64,000 nucleotides of DNA from NCBI RefSeq assembly GCF_003332825.1, contig NZ_QIRF01000012.1, positions 1 through 64,000 on the forward strand. Direction: 5' to 3'. The number at the start of each line of letters is the position of its first letter. Position 1 is the first letter of the stretch. This document shows positions 27,098-35,663 of the stretch, piece by piece. Both the position numbers and the translations under genes were made by a program. This DNA is from Dyella sp. C9. Lineage in GTDB: Bacteria; Pseudomonadota; Gammaproteobacteria; Xanthomonadales; Rhodanobacteraceae. The notes beneath the pieces were generated by a model. It searched no databases and was not told the origin of the DNA. It worked only from the letters and a program-made list of their open reading frames with translations.

Positions 27098-29308
27098 ATG
27101 ACGCAGGCCCCGGTGGCGCCGGTATACCGGTACTACGCCTTCATCAGTTATAGCCACCAGGACAAGTCCTGGGCCGATTGGCTGCACAAGGCTCTGGAAA
27201 CCTATCGTGTGCCATCCCGCCTGGTGGGCGAGAAGACCTCTGCCGGCACGATCCCGCAGCGACTCGTGCCGGTTTTCCGCGACCGCGAAGAACTGGCCAG
27301 TGCCACCGATCTCAGCCGACGGGTCAACGAAGCGCTCGCACAGTCGGCCAACCTGATCGTGATCTGCTCGCCACGATCGGCGGCATCGCGCTGGGTCAAC
27401 GAGGAGGTGTTGGCCTACAAGCGCCTGGGTCGCGGCGAGCGCGTGTTCTGCCTGATTGTCGATGGCGAACCCAACGCAAGCGACCAGCCCGGCAATGAAA
27501 CACTCGAATGCTTTGCGCCGGCGCTGCGATTCCACTTGGGCGCCCATGGACAACCCACCGCGGAACCAACGGAGCCGATCGCAGCTGACGCGCGGGCGGG
27601 CAAGGACGGCAAGGCCAAGGCCAAGCTCAAGTTGATTGCCGGCATGCTCGACGTGGGCTTTGACAGCCTCAGGCAGCGCGAACTGCAGCGGCGGCACCGG
27701 CGCATGACGGCGATCACCGCGCTGGCGCTGATCGTGATGGCCGTGACCAGCATGCTGGCGATCGCCGCCCTGTTTGCGCGTCACACGGCCGAGGTCGCGC
27801 GCATCGATGCGGAGCGCCACCAGAGGCAGGCCGAGGACCTGGTCGGCTTCATGCTTGGCGATCTCAACGACAGGCTATACCAGGTGCAGCGCATCGACAT
27901 CATGCAAGCCGTCGACGACAAGGCGATGTCCTATTTCGCTTCGTTGCCGACCAAGGATGTGACCCCGCAGGCGCTCGCCCAGCGCGCCAAGGCGCTGGAG
28001 AAGATCGGCACGGTGCGCCAGAACCAGGGTCGTCTGCCGGACGCGCTCGCGTCGTTCCAGGCAGCGGCGGAACTCAACGCCATGCTGGCGCAATCTGCAC
28101 CTGCAGACACGGAGCGACAGCTGCAGTATGCGCGAAACCTTGCCTTCATCGGCCAGACCTATTGGTACCAGGGACAGCTCGATGCGGCCGGCCGCGTCTT
28201 CGATGCGGCGCGGGCCGTGCTCCTTGGCGCAGAGCGGCACGCGACACATGACCTCGCCCTGCAGTACGAGCTGGAAATGATCGACAACGATCTTGGGCAT
28301 GTGCTGGAGGCACGCGGCCAGATCGACGAGGCGCAGCAGCCTTACCGCAGTGCATTGGCTTTGTCACAAGCACTGGTGGACGCCGACCCGAGCAAGGCCG
28401 AGTGGAGGGTCGAACTCGGCGGCGCGCACAACAACATCGGCAAGCTGGCGCTGTTGCAGGGCGACCTTGCCACCGCGATTGCGCAATACCGAGCCGACGA
28501 CGCCATTGAATCCAGCCTGCTGGCGCGCGACCCCAAGGACAATAGCCAGCGCGATGCCACGCTGACGGTACGCGCCATCCTCGGTCGCACGCTGGCGCTG
28601 GCGGGTGCGGATGACATCGGCATGCGTCATCTGCAACAGGCGGTGGACATGGCCTGCGAGCTGATCAAGGTGGACGCACGCAATACGGGCTTCCAGGACG
28701 ATCTGGTTCATTACAGTCAGCAACTGGCGCGATTGAAGCGTCTCAATGGCGATCTGCCACAGGCGCAGGCACTGATCGAGCGATCCTTGCCGCTCGCCAA
28801 GGTGTTGGTCGCGCAAAGCCCCACTGCCACGGGGTGGCAACGAGAGCTGGCCGAAACGCAGCTGGAGTGGGCTGCCCAATCCGTGGCTGCGGGCAACACG
28901 CAAGCGGCAAGGCTGCAGGTCAATGCAGCAATGAGCGTGCTCGGGCAGCTGCTGGAGCGGCAGCCCCACGATCGCACGACCCTGCTGTCGATGATGAATG
29001 CGCAGTTGCTGCTGGCCAGCATCAGCACGGATCCTTCCACCGCCACGCCATTGCGTCGTGCCGTCATCGGCGCGGCGCAGTCGCAGCCCAGCGGTCGCGA
29101 TGACCCACGCCTGCTTGCGCTGCAGGTCGAAGCGATGCTTGCCCTTGGCGACAAGACGGGGGTGCAAGGGTTGATCCGGCAGCTATGGAGCAGCGGCTTC
29201 CGAGATGCGCAGCTGGTGGCGGTCTTGCAGCAAGAAGGGATTGCCTATCCCGTCAACACGACATGGCAAAAGCAGTTGCTGGCGCAAAGCGACACGGACG
29301 ACCACTGA
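27098..29308 (+). CDS. TIR-domain, single-TM, TPR protein (copy 1)
   Basis: A 736-residue protein. Residues 10-128 form a TIR domain: YAFISYSHQDKSWADWLHKA, VFRDREELASATDLSRR, LIVICSPRSAASRWVNEEV, with the WxxxE motif at Trp99-Glu103, where enzymatic TIR domains keep the NAD-cleaving Glu. A basic linker leads to one membrane helix (about 204-226). Residues 230-736 are alpha-helical TPR-like repeats (ALEKIGTVRQNQGRLPDALA, NNIGKLALLQGDLATAIAQY). By the positive-inside rule the TIR domain is cytoplasmic and the TPRs periplasmic. ATG 27098 has GCGGAG upstream. It shares its full layout with the gene at 32262. I infer signal-dependent NAD processing; it has not been shown. Confidence 0.88.
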   Translation: MTQAPVAPVYRYYAFISYSHQDKSWADWLHKALETYRVPSRLVGEKTSAGTIPQRLVPVFRDREELASATDLSRRVNEALAQSANLIVICSPRSAASRWVNEEVLAYKRLGRGERVFCLIVDGEPNASDQPGNETLECFAPALRFHLGAHGQPTAEPTEPIAADARAGKDGKAKAKLKLIAGMLDVGFDSLRQRELQRRHRRMTAITALALIVMAVTSMLAIAALFARHTAEVARIDAERHQRQAEDLVGFMLGDLNDRLYQVQRIDIMQAVDDKAMSYFASLPTKDVTPQALAQRAKALEKIGTVRQNQGRLPDALASFQAAAELNAMLAQSAPADTERQLQYARNLAFIGQTYWYQGQLDAAGRVFDAARAVLLGAERHATHDLALQYELEMIDNDLGHVLEARGQIDEAQQPYRSALALSQALVDADPSKAEWRVELGGAHNNIGKLALLQGDLATAIAQYRADDAIESSLLARDPKDNSQRDATLTVRAILGRTLALAGADDIGMRHLQQAVDMACELIKVDARNTGFQDDLVHYSQQLARLKRLNGDLPQAQALIERSLPLAKVLVAQSPTATGWQRELAETQLEWAAQSVAAGNTQAARLQVNAAMSVLGQLLERQPHDRTTLLSMMNAQLLLASISTDPSTATPLRRAVIGAAQSQPSGRDDPRLLALQVEAMLALGDKTGVQGLIRQLWSSGFRDAQLVAVLQQEGIAYPVNTTWQKQLLAQSDTDDH

Positions 29309-29388
29309 AATGGCAGGACAGGGCAGGCAGGGGTAACAAGGGCGGCAGCCGAGATGGCGCGCCAAACTCACAACCACTGGAACCAACC

Positions 29389-29829
29389 ATGAGCAAGCAA
29401 TGCGAGAAGCACATCGAGTTGCAAGTCGAGCTTGCCCACGATCTTGGCTGTTGCGACGACTACAACCAGCTCGTCATCAACAAGGGCAATCACCACCAGG
29501 ACTTCGACAAGCTGGATGGCCAGGACCAGGTGCACACCATTACCTGGATACTTTCCGGAAACGCCAGCAGCGGGGTCTTCTGCGAGCTGGACAGTCTCAC
29601 CGGACCAGGGTTCCAGTGGCTGGTGAGGAAGCCCGGAGAGAAGGTCTTTGAAGGGCTCAAGGTCGACGGGAAAAAGTTGACGGTGCGCAATCATCATCAC
29701 GACAAGAGCAGCGAAGGCCGCTGGTACTACCAGCTCTTCGCGCGCTTCGGCCGCCACGTGTATGGCGTACCCCTGACCTTCACCAGCGGACCGGCCAGCA
29801 GTCCCAATCCGTCGATCAAGAACAACTGA
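29389..29829 (+). CDS. Small beta-rich protein following TIR copy 1
   Basis: A 146-residue protein with no signal peptide or membrane helix. It has alternating strand patterns and His-rich patches (NKGNHHQDF, VRNHHHDKSS), with VHTITWILSGNASSGVFCEL and WYYQLFARFGRHVYGVPLTF as the clearest strands. I do not recognise the family. The order of segments resembles the small protein at 31833: a strand-rich xTIxW segment, then a loop, then a Y-Y-x-L strand near the end. It sits 80 bases after the TIR gene on the same strand and is probably co-transcribed. A cytoplasmic partner or ligand-binding protein for the TIR system is my inference. Confidence 0.72.
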   Translation: MSKQCEKHIELQVELAHDLGCCDDYNQLVINKGNHHQDFDKLDGQDQVHTITWILSGNASSGVFCELDSLTGPGFQWLVRKPGEKVFEGLKVDGKKLTVRNHHHDKSSEGRWYYQLFARFGRHVYGVPLTFTSGPASSPNPSIKNN

Positions 29830-30134
29830 CCGGCGCGCCGTGCTCCTGGTCCGGTTTTCCCGCGGAACGTGCCGGAAAACCGGGTCATGCGGCAGGGCGG
29901 GCAATGGCGAGCCACGATTCCGTCTGGGCCGGGGCAAGCCCATTCGGAGGGCCGAAACTGGGGATGCCCCGGCGTGGCGCGCGTCGATGTGGGGCCGTGG
30001 CCAATGGGCTGCCACGAGGACAGTGGGGTGTCACGCGGGCATCGCGGCAGCGTATCGCCGCGGGGCGGTCAATGAAATTCCCTGTCGATGCACCATCAAA
30101 GCGCGAGCAGGGCGTGGCCGCGACCTTCCGGGGG
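29830..30134. other. Intergenic region between convergent arms of the TIR locus
   Basis: These 305 bases separate two convergent transcription units. Apart from the hairpin at 29851-29883 I see no gene, repeat or attachment site. Confidence 0.5.
29851..29883. terminator. Hairpin ending the rightward TIR unit
   Basis: CCGGTTTTCC (29851-29860) pairs perfectly with GGAAAACCGG (29874-29883) around 13 bases, 21 bases after the stop at 29829. There is no trailing T-run, but the stem itself holds TTTT and AAAA, so it may work in either direction. Confidence 0.5.
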
Positions 30135-31829
30135 CTAGAGTTTGCTGTGTTCCACCTGGCGCTCGCGGTGCATCAGGGTCCACTCCGCATGCTCGGTCAG
30201 CGCGGCGTCGCCAAGTGCGCGAAGGATGTCGCGCTGTTCGGCAGGATCGTCCGTGCGATCGAGCGCGGCCCGGGCGCTGGTGAAGATACGCTGCATGAAG
30301 CGGTACTGCCGGATCAGCTCCTTGTCGGCCTTTCGATACGCATAGGCCTCGCGTACGGCGGCCACAATCGAAAGCACCGCCATGATCATCACCAAGGTGG
30401 TCTTCAGGTTTTCCGGCAGCCTCAGCGCGAACGCAGCAAGGAACACGCTGATGGAAATGCCTCCCCACAGGCTGATCAGGCCGATCATCTCGGTGATGTG
30501 GTGCAGGCCGGTGCGCTCCACCGTCTTGCGCTCGAAATAGTGGAGCTGTCCGGACTTGCCCGATTCGCCGACCCAGCCCGCGATGACTTTGGCCAAGGCG
30601 TCGGGTGCCGGCCGCAATGGCGGATGCAGGCTGGCTGCGCGCATCACATTGCGAATCCAGCCAAGCTCGATATTCTGCCGCTGCAGGAAGTTGTCATGCG
30701 CGAACTCATGGTCGGCACTGGTGGAGATGCCGGCGCGCCGCCAGTACGACTGGATGCGCAGGCCTTCGGCCAGCGCACGATAGTCGAGGTACTTGCGGTG
30801 CCAGTCGCGTCGACGGGCCAGGAAGGCGACGATTCCGCCGCTGGCGAACAACAGCAGGAACAGGTAGATCAGGCTGTCCTGCTCGGATAGGTGCGCATAG
30901 AGCGTGAAGGCGATGCCCATCAGCGCGGCGATGGTGTACGTGGTGCGCATGGCCATCAGTACGCGCTTCTGGAAATGGATGGCCAGCCAATCCGCCGACT
31001 GGAACAGGCGATCGACGGTCTCGGGGGCTTCGGCGATGGCGTCCTGATCCTCCGATGCAGCCGCCTCGATGTCCTCGCTGTACTTCTCGCCGTCGGCATT
31101 GAACTCGGCCATGTGCGCAAACATCAGGCGAAATTCCGCTGGCGGTTCGCGGGTGGTCGATGTGGCATCAGCCGTGCGCCACATGGTTTCCAGTGGGGTC
31201 AACCCCGGAGCTACCGATCCGTCGGCGCCCTCGCGCGAGCATACGATGTGATAGAGCAATCGCTCGTCGCCACCCGCCAGCACGTGGCGCGCCACGCGAT
31301 GACGTTCGACCAGGCCCGGCATGGCACCGGTGAGGTGGTATTTCACGATTTGCGCCGTGCCACCGAGCCGCCCGGAATCCTTGCCATCCCATATGGCCAG
31401 CAGGATGTGGCAATGACTGGCGATGAACACGCCAGACTTGGCGTATTGCCGGTCGCGCTCCAGGCCGTGGTTTTCGATGGACAGGCGCGATTGCCCCCTC
31501 GCCAATGGCAGCCGGACGATGTCGGCCTGCTCGTACAGCGACTCGAAGCTCGTGCGCACCGCAGGATTGACGAAGTCGTCCAGGTAGAGCTCCTTGGGCA
31601 GTGGCAGCGGCACGACCAGGCGTGCACCCGCGGCGAGCGCTTCGTTCGCCGCGAGTTGGTCACCACCTTCGGCCAGCGCGCTGAGCAGCACCAGTGGCAG
31701 CGTAGGAAACTCTTGCCTCAACTGTGCGAAGAATGCGCGCACACGCTCGCTGATCGCGTCGCTTTCGTCGGCGCGGAGATTTCGGTGGCTGGTGACGCCG
31801 ACGACGAGAGGGGTCATGTTCGCGCGCAC
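30135..31829 (-). CDS. SLOG-like sensor fused to four membrane helices (SLATT-like effector)
   Basis: A 564-residue protein. The N-terminal Rossmann-like part (VVGVTSHRNL, then LLSALAEGGDQLAANEALAAG, then LLAIWDGKDSGRLGGT) fits the SLOG/LSDAT fold, which binds nucleotide-derived ligands. Four membrane helices are predicted at about 291-312, 319-338, 447-469 and 476-494, with RDWHRKYLDYRALAEGLRIQ between the pairs, as in SLATT-type pore effectors. This domain pair is known from bacterial conflict systems in which a TIR product opens a toxic membrane effector. The likely start is GTG 31829, only 3 bases after the upstream stop; ATG 31817 is an alternative, as neither has a clear ribosome binding site. 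It is the last gene of a TIR2-small protein-SLOG operon. Confidence 0.75.
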   Translation of the reverse strand: MRANMTPLVVGVTSHRNLRADESDAISERVRAFFAQLRQEFPTLPLVLLSALAEGGDQLAANEALAAGARLVVPLPLPKELYLDDFVNPAVRTSFESLYEQADIVRLPLARGQSRLSIENHGLERDRQYAKSGVFIASHCHILLAIWDGKDSGRLGGTAQIVKYHLTGAMPGLVERHRVARHVLAGGDERLLYHIVCSREGADGSVAPGLTPLETMWRTADATSTTREPPAEFRLMFAHMAEFNADGEKYSEDIEAAASEDQDAIAEAPETVDRLFQSADWLAIHFQKRVLMAMRTTYTIAALMGIAFTLYAHLSEQDSLIYLFLLLFASGGIVAFLARRRDWHRKYLDYRALAEGLRIQSYWRRAGISTSADHEFAHDNFLQRQNIELGWIRNVMRAASLHPPLRPAPDALAKVIAGWVGESGKSGQLHYFERKTVERTGLHHITEMIGLISLWGGISISVFLAAFALRLPENLKTTLVMIMAVLSIVAAVREAYAYRKADKELIRQYRFMQRIFTSARAALDRTDDPAEQRDILRALGDAALTEHAEWTLMHRERQVEHSKL

Positions 31830-31832
31830 CGG

Positions 31833-32204
31833 TTATTGCGGATGATTATGGATCTCCGGGTCGCCATTGCCGACATGGGTGACGGATGGCCAGACGATCT
31901 TCTGGCTGCCTACCCACAAGGTGAGCACATAAGGATAGTCTCCGTTGGCGCTGACCGTGTCGGTGCAGCTGACCGTGTTGGTGGCGGAGGTGTATGTCGG
32001 CGTGGTCAATGGCGTATGGGCACCGGTGAATGAAACGGGACTCGTGGCATCGAAGGTAAAGGAAACGCCGCTGCCCGCCTGCCACACGATGGTGAAGGTG
32101 CCATCACTGTTGACGTTGAGCTTGTTGGGATCGACGGAAACTTCATAGTTGCCGCCGCTGCTGCTAACCGTCACGGTGATGGTCAGGGTGGTATCGCCAG
32201 TCAT
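31833..32204 (-). CDS. Small beta-rich protein between TIR copy 2 and SLOG gene
   Basis: A 123-residue, Thr/Ser/Val-rich protein with almost continuous strand pattern: TLTITVTVSSSGGNYEVSVD, FTIVWQAGSGVSFTFDA and YPYVLTLWVGSQKIVWPSV, ending PEIHNHPQ. There is no signal peptide. ATG 32204 has GGGAGA upstream. The pattern suggests a single beta-sandwich. It resembles the protein at 29389 in position (right after a TIR gene), lack of signal peptide and strand order, though sequence identity is low. Function unknown. Confidence 0.75.
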   Translation of the reverse strand: MTGDTTLTITVTVSSSGGNYEVSVDPNKLNVNSDGTFTIVWQAGSGVSFTFDATSPVSFTGAHTPLTTPTYTSATNTVSCTDTVSANGDYPYVLTLWVGSQKIVWPSVTHVGNGDPEIHNHPQ

Positions 32205-32261
32205 GTTGATCTCCCAGCTGTGGTGGCGGGCAGGGTCGGCATGGCCCTGTCCGGGGCAGTG

Positions 32262-34457
32262 TCAATGTCTTGATGGATGCATCGCGTTCGCCGAGGCAGT
32301 GGCCTCGCGCAGCGGTTGGCATGGCGTGTCCTGGATGGATGCGAGGTATTGCGCGTCCCGATAGCCGAGCGCATCGAGCCGGTTGATCAATGGGCCGGCC
32401 TCCGCCGTCCGGCCGAGCAGGCACAGTGCTTCGGTGCGTGCGCCAAGCCATGCGAAACCGACGTCGGGTGTGTCGATCGATGTGTGCTCGAGCGCGCCGA
32501 TGGCGGCCTGCCACTGCGCGGCGGCGGCCGATGTGTCGCCGCTCGCGGCCTGCAGTTCGCCGAGCAGGATGTGGCTTTCGGCCAGCAAGGGTGGAATGGC
32601 CAGCGAGTCGAGATGCTTCTGCCTTACCGTGGCGAGCAATGATTGCGCCGCTTGCGCGTTGTTGCGCGCCGTGGCGACGCTACCCAGTTTCCAGGCCAGG
32701 CGCCCCGATTCCAGGTCGCTTACTGCAAGACCGGTTTGCCAGGCGGCCTCGTCGGGGTCCTTGGTCACCAGTTGCGTGTAGAGCTGGGCCGCGTCGTGCA
32801 GCAATTGGCCTGCGCGGGCAGGATCACCCCCGAGACGCAGCAGATGGGCCAGTCCTCGACTGAAGACGGCGACATTGCCGATGCTTTGCGTGCTGGTCGG
32901 ATCGATGGCGAGCAGTCGCTTGCCGATGCCAAGGGCGGCCTCGTAGGCGGCCGTGGAGTCCGTCGTATCGCCGCGCGCCTGCAGCACCTTGGCCTGCATG
33001 GCGCTCGCGACGGCAAGGTACATCTGCACCGACATGTCGTTGGCATCCTGCCGAGCCAGTGCCTGCCACTGCGCCATGGCTTTTCCGGCGAAGTCCTGCG
33101 CGGCGGCAAAGTCGCCCAGGGCGTAATGGATACCGGCCAGGTTGTCGTAGGCGTGTGCTACCTCCGTGTGATAACGGCGATTGCCGGGTACGCGTTGGGC
33201 CAGCTGCTGGTAAATGCCAAGCACGATGGCGTACTGGCCTTGCGCCTGGGTCAGCTGTCCACGCGCTTCCAGTACATGGCCGATGTTGTTGTGCAGCCAC
33301 CCCAGGTGCTTGAACCAGTCGAGGTTCTCCGGATGCTGGCGCACCACGGTTTCGGTCAACGGCGCCGCCTGCTGGAACTGGCTGAGCGCTTCGGCCAGGT
33401 CGCTGCGATCCCAGGCGACATTGCCCAGCCATGAGTGACTGTCGGCCAGTGCGATCCGCCATTCCGCGTTGCCCGGATGGCGTGCGACCAATGGCTGCAT
33501 CAGTCGCATCGACTCTTCGAAGGCCTGGCGCGCTTCAGGCAGCTTGCCCTGTTCCTCGCGTACGCGTCCGATGAGCTGGAGTGCCTTGGCACGTTCGGCC
33601 AGCGAGTCGTCGGTGACCTCGGCGCCGCTCAGCGAGCTGAAGTAGCCCATGGCCTTGTCGGCGACATCGTCGAGGATGTCGAGTCGATTGGCCGCTTCCA
33701 GCTTGGTATGGAGGTTGCCCAGCATGAAACCGATCAGGTCTTCAGCCTGGGCGCGCTGATGTTCCGCCACGCGCTGGGCGCGCAACGCAACTACGGCCAA
33801 CGTGGTCGTGATGGCGGTGATGACGACCGCCAATGCGGTGATGGCAGCCATGCGTCGTTGGCGGCGTTGCTGTTCCCGCTGCTTGAGATGGTCAAGCCCG
33901 ATGTCCAGCAGGCCTGCGACCAGTTTGAGCTTGGCGTTGGTCTTGCCGTCCTTGCCGGGGCGCACGTCCGCTGCGATCGGCTCGGTGTGCGCTTCGCCCA
34001 GCCTGCCGGAGGCATCGAGCCGGTAACGCAACGCAGGCGCGAAGCACTCTTCGGCGTGGCGACTGCCCAAGTGGCTTGCGTTGGGCTCGCCATCGACAAT
34101 CAGGCAGAACACGCGCTCGCTGCGTCCCATGCGCTTATAGGCCAGCACTTCCTCATTCACCCAGCGTGACGTGGCCGAGCGCGGCGAGCAGATCACGATC
34201 AGGTTGGCCGACTGTGCGAGGGCTTCGTTGACTCGCAGGCTGAGGTCGGTGGCACTGGCCAGTTCATCACGGTCGCGAAAGATCGGTGCCAGCCGCCGTG
34301 GCGTGATTCCGGCGGCGGTGGTGCGGCCCACCAGGCGCCGGGGAATGACGTAGGTCTCCAGCGCCTTGTGCAGCCAATCGGCCCAGGCTTTGTCCTGGTG
34401 GCTGTAACTGATGAACGCGCGATACCGGTAGGCCGGCTCCGGAGAGGCCTGCGTCAT
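32262..34457 (-). CDS. TIR-domain, single-TM, TPR protein (copy 2)
   Basis: A 731-residue paralogue of the protein at 27098 with the same arrangement. The first 110 residues are very similar (YRAFISYSHQDKAWADWLHK, IFRDRDELASATDLSLRVNE, SRWVNEEVLAYKRM), with the WxxxE motif again at Trp99-Glu103. One membrane helix (MAAITALAVVITAITTTLAVV) precedes TPR-like repeats such as NNIGHVLEARGQLTQAQGQY, which are more divergent. I chose ATG 34457 because its MTQASPEPAYRYRAF mirrors the other copy; the 19 codons before it do not. It heads a leftward operon with the small protein and the SLOG gene, which suggests joint action. Confidence 0.88.
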   Translation of the reverse strand: MTQASPEPAYRYRAFISYSHQDKAWADWLHKALETYVIPRRLVGRTTAAGITPRRLAPIFRDRDELASATDLSLRVNEALAQSANLIVICSPRSATSRWVNEEVLAYKRMGRSERVFCLIVDGEPNASHLGSRHAEECFAPALRYRLDASGRLGEAHTEPIAADVRPGKDGKTNAKLKLVAGLLDIGLDHLKQREQQRRQRRMAAITALAVVITAITTTLAVVALRAQRVAEHQRAQAEDLIGFMLGNLHTKLEAANRLDILDDVADKAMGYFSSLSGAEVTDDSLAERAKALQLIGRVREEQGKLPEARQAFEESMRLMQPLVARHPGNAEWRIALADSHSWLGNVAWDRSDLAEALSQFQQAAPLTETVVRQHPENLDWFKHLGWLHNNIGHVLEARGQLTQAQGQYAIVLGIYQQLAQRVPGNRRYHTEVAHAYDNLAGIHYALGDFAAAQDFAGKAMAQWQALARQDANDMSVQMYLAVASAMQAKVLQARGDTTDSTAAYEAALGIGKRLLAIDPTSTQSIGNVAVFSRGLAHLLRLGGDPARAGQLLHDAAQLYTQLVTKDPDEAAWQTGLAVSDLESGRLAWKLGSVATARNNAQAAQSLLATVRQKHLDSLAIPPLLAESHILLGELQAASGDTSAAAAQWQAAIGALEHTSIDTPDVGFAWLGARTEALCLLGRTAEAGPLINRLDALGYRDAQYLASIQDTPCQPLREATASANAMHPSRH

Positions 34458-34633
34458 GTCCAACCGCACTCCCGCACGAGTTGAAGCATTCCCTTGCAGG
34501 AAAGTCCCCAACACCGACCCGATGATCGATGGGCGCCAGTTGGCGATTCGATCATCCTGGTAGCGGGAAAGCGTATCACGCCAGCTGTGACACGCTCACA
34601 CGTTTGTTGACTATGCCTTTTGGCCGGCGTGGC

Positions 34634-35650
34634 TCAATCGTCGTGCGCGACGCGCAATACCAGCTTGCCGGTGTTACTTCCCTGAAACAGTCGATTGAGC
34701 ACGGTGGGGGCGTTTTCCAGCCCCTCGGCAATGGTTTCACCGGCCTTGATCTTGCCGCCGACCACCCAGCCGACCAGATCCTGCACGGCGCGGGCCTGGT
34801 CCTTGTAGTCGAAGGCAAGGAAGCCGCGCACGGTGAGGCGCTTGACGATGATCACACTGTAGTCGTCCGACGGGCGACCGCCGCTGGCATAGTTGGCGAT
34901 CAGTCCGCACAGCGCCACGCGACCGCCATTGACCATGCGCGACAGCACCGCACGCATCACCGGGCCACCGACGTTCTCGAAGTTCACGTGCACGCCATCG
35001 GGCGTGGCAGCTGCCAGTTGCTGCTTGAAGTCCTCGGCCTTGTAGTCGACGGCGGCGTCGAAGCCCAGGTCTTCGACGAGATGGCGGCATTTCTCCGCGC
35101 CACCGGCGATGCCGACCACGCGTGCGCCGCGCAGCTTGCCGATCTGGCCGGCGATGGAACCCACCGAGCCGGCTGCTGCCGATACCACCAGGGTTTCACC
35201 CGCTTCGACTGGAGCGATTTCGGTGAGACCGTAGTACGCGGTGATGCCGCTGAAGCCGCAAGCGCCAAGCAGGGTGGGCAGTGCGACCGGTGGCTTGGGT
35301 GGCAGCTTCACCCAGTAGCCCATCTTGCCCTCGTCGATCAGGGCGTAGTCCTGCCAGCCCACCAGTCCCTGCACCAGGTCGCCCACCGCATAGTGCTTCG
35401 ACTTGGAGGCGACCACACGGCCCAGGCCCAGGCTGCGCATCACCTCGCCGATGGCGACGGGCGGCATGTACTGCGGGATATCGCTCATCCACACGCGATT
35501 GGTGGGGTCCATCGACAGGTACAGCACGCGCACCAGCGCCTGCCCGTCGGCCAGCTCGGCGACGGGTACTTCGCGCAGGTCGAAGTTGTCCAGGCTGACC
35601 AGCCCCTCGGGGCGCGTCTTCAGCAGCAATTGGCGATTCATGACGGTCAT
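34634..35650 (-). CDS. NADP-dependent MDR-family oxidoreductase (CurA-like)
   Basis: A 338-residue zinc-independent medium-chain reductase of the prostaglandin/leukotriene reductase (YncB/CurA) type. It has RVLYLSMDPTNRVWMSD at the N-terminus, ACGFSGITAYYGL, the nucleotide-binding AAAGSVGSIAGQIGKLRGARV and the late GLIANYASGG. It reduces enone bonds with NADPH in relatives. ATG 35650 has GGAGAA upstream. It is the last gene of a six-gene catabolic operon and is preceded by an SDR gene with a 13-base gap. Confidence 0.92.
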   Translation of the reverse strand: MTVMNRQLLLKTRPEGLVSLDNFDLREVPVAELADGQALVRVLYLSMDPTNRVWMSDIPQYMPPVAIGEVMRSLGLGRVVASKSKHYAVGDLVQGLVGWQDYALIDEGKMGYWVKLPPKPPVALPTLLGACGFSGITAYYGLTEIAPVEAGETLVVSAAAGSVGSIAGQIGKLRGARVVGIAGGAEKCRHLVEDLGFDAAVDYKAEDFKQQLAAATPDGVHVNFENVGGPVMRAVLSRMVNGGRVALCGLIANYASGGRPSDDYSVIIVKRLTVRGFLAFDYKDQARAVQDLVGWVVGGKIKAGETIAEGLENAPTVLNRLFQGSNTGKLVLRVAHDD

Positions 35651-35663
35651 GGTGTTCTCCGGA

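Noticed and set aside
26900..34634. Boundaries of a genomic island around the TIR locus
   Set aside because: No integrase, tRNA, direct-repeat attachment sites or clear base-composition break was found; horizontal origin remains possible but unsupported.
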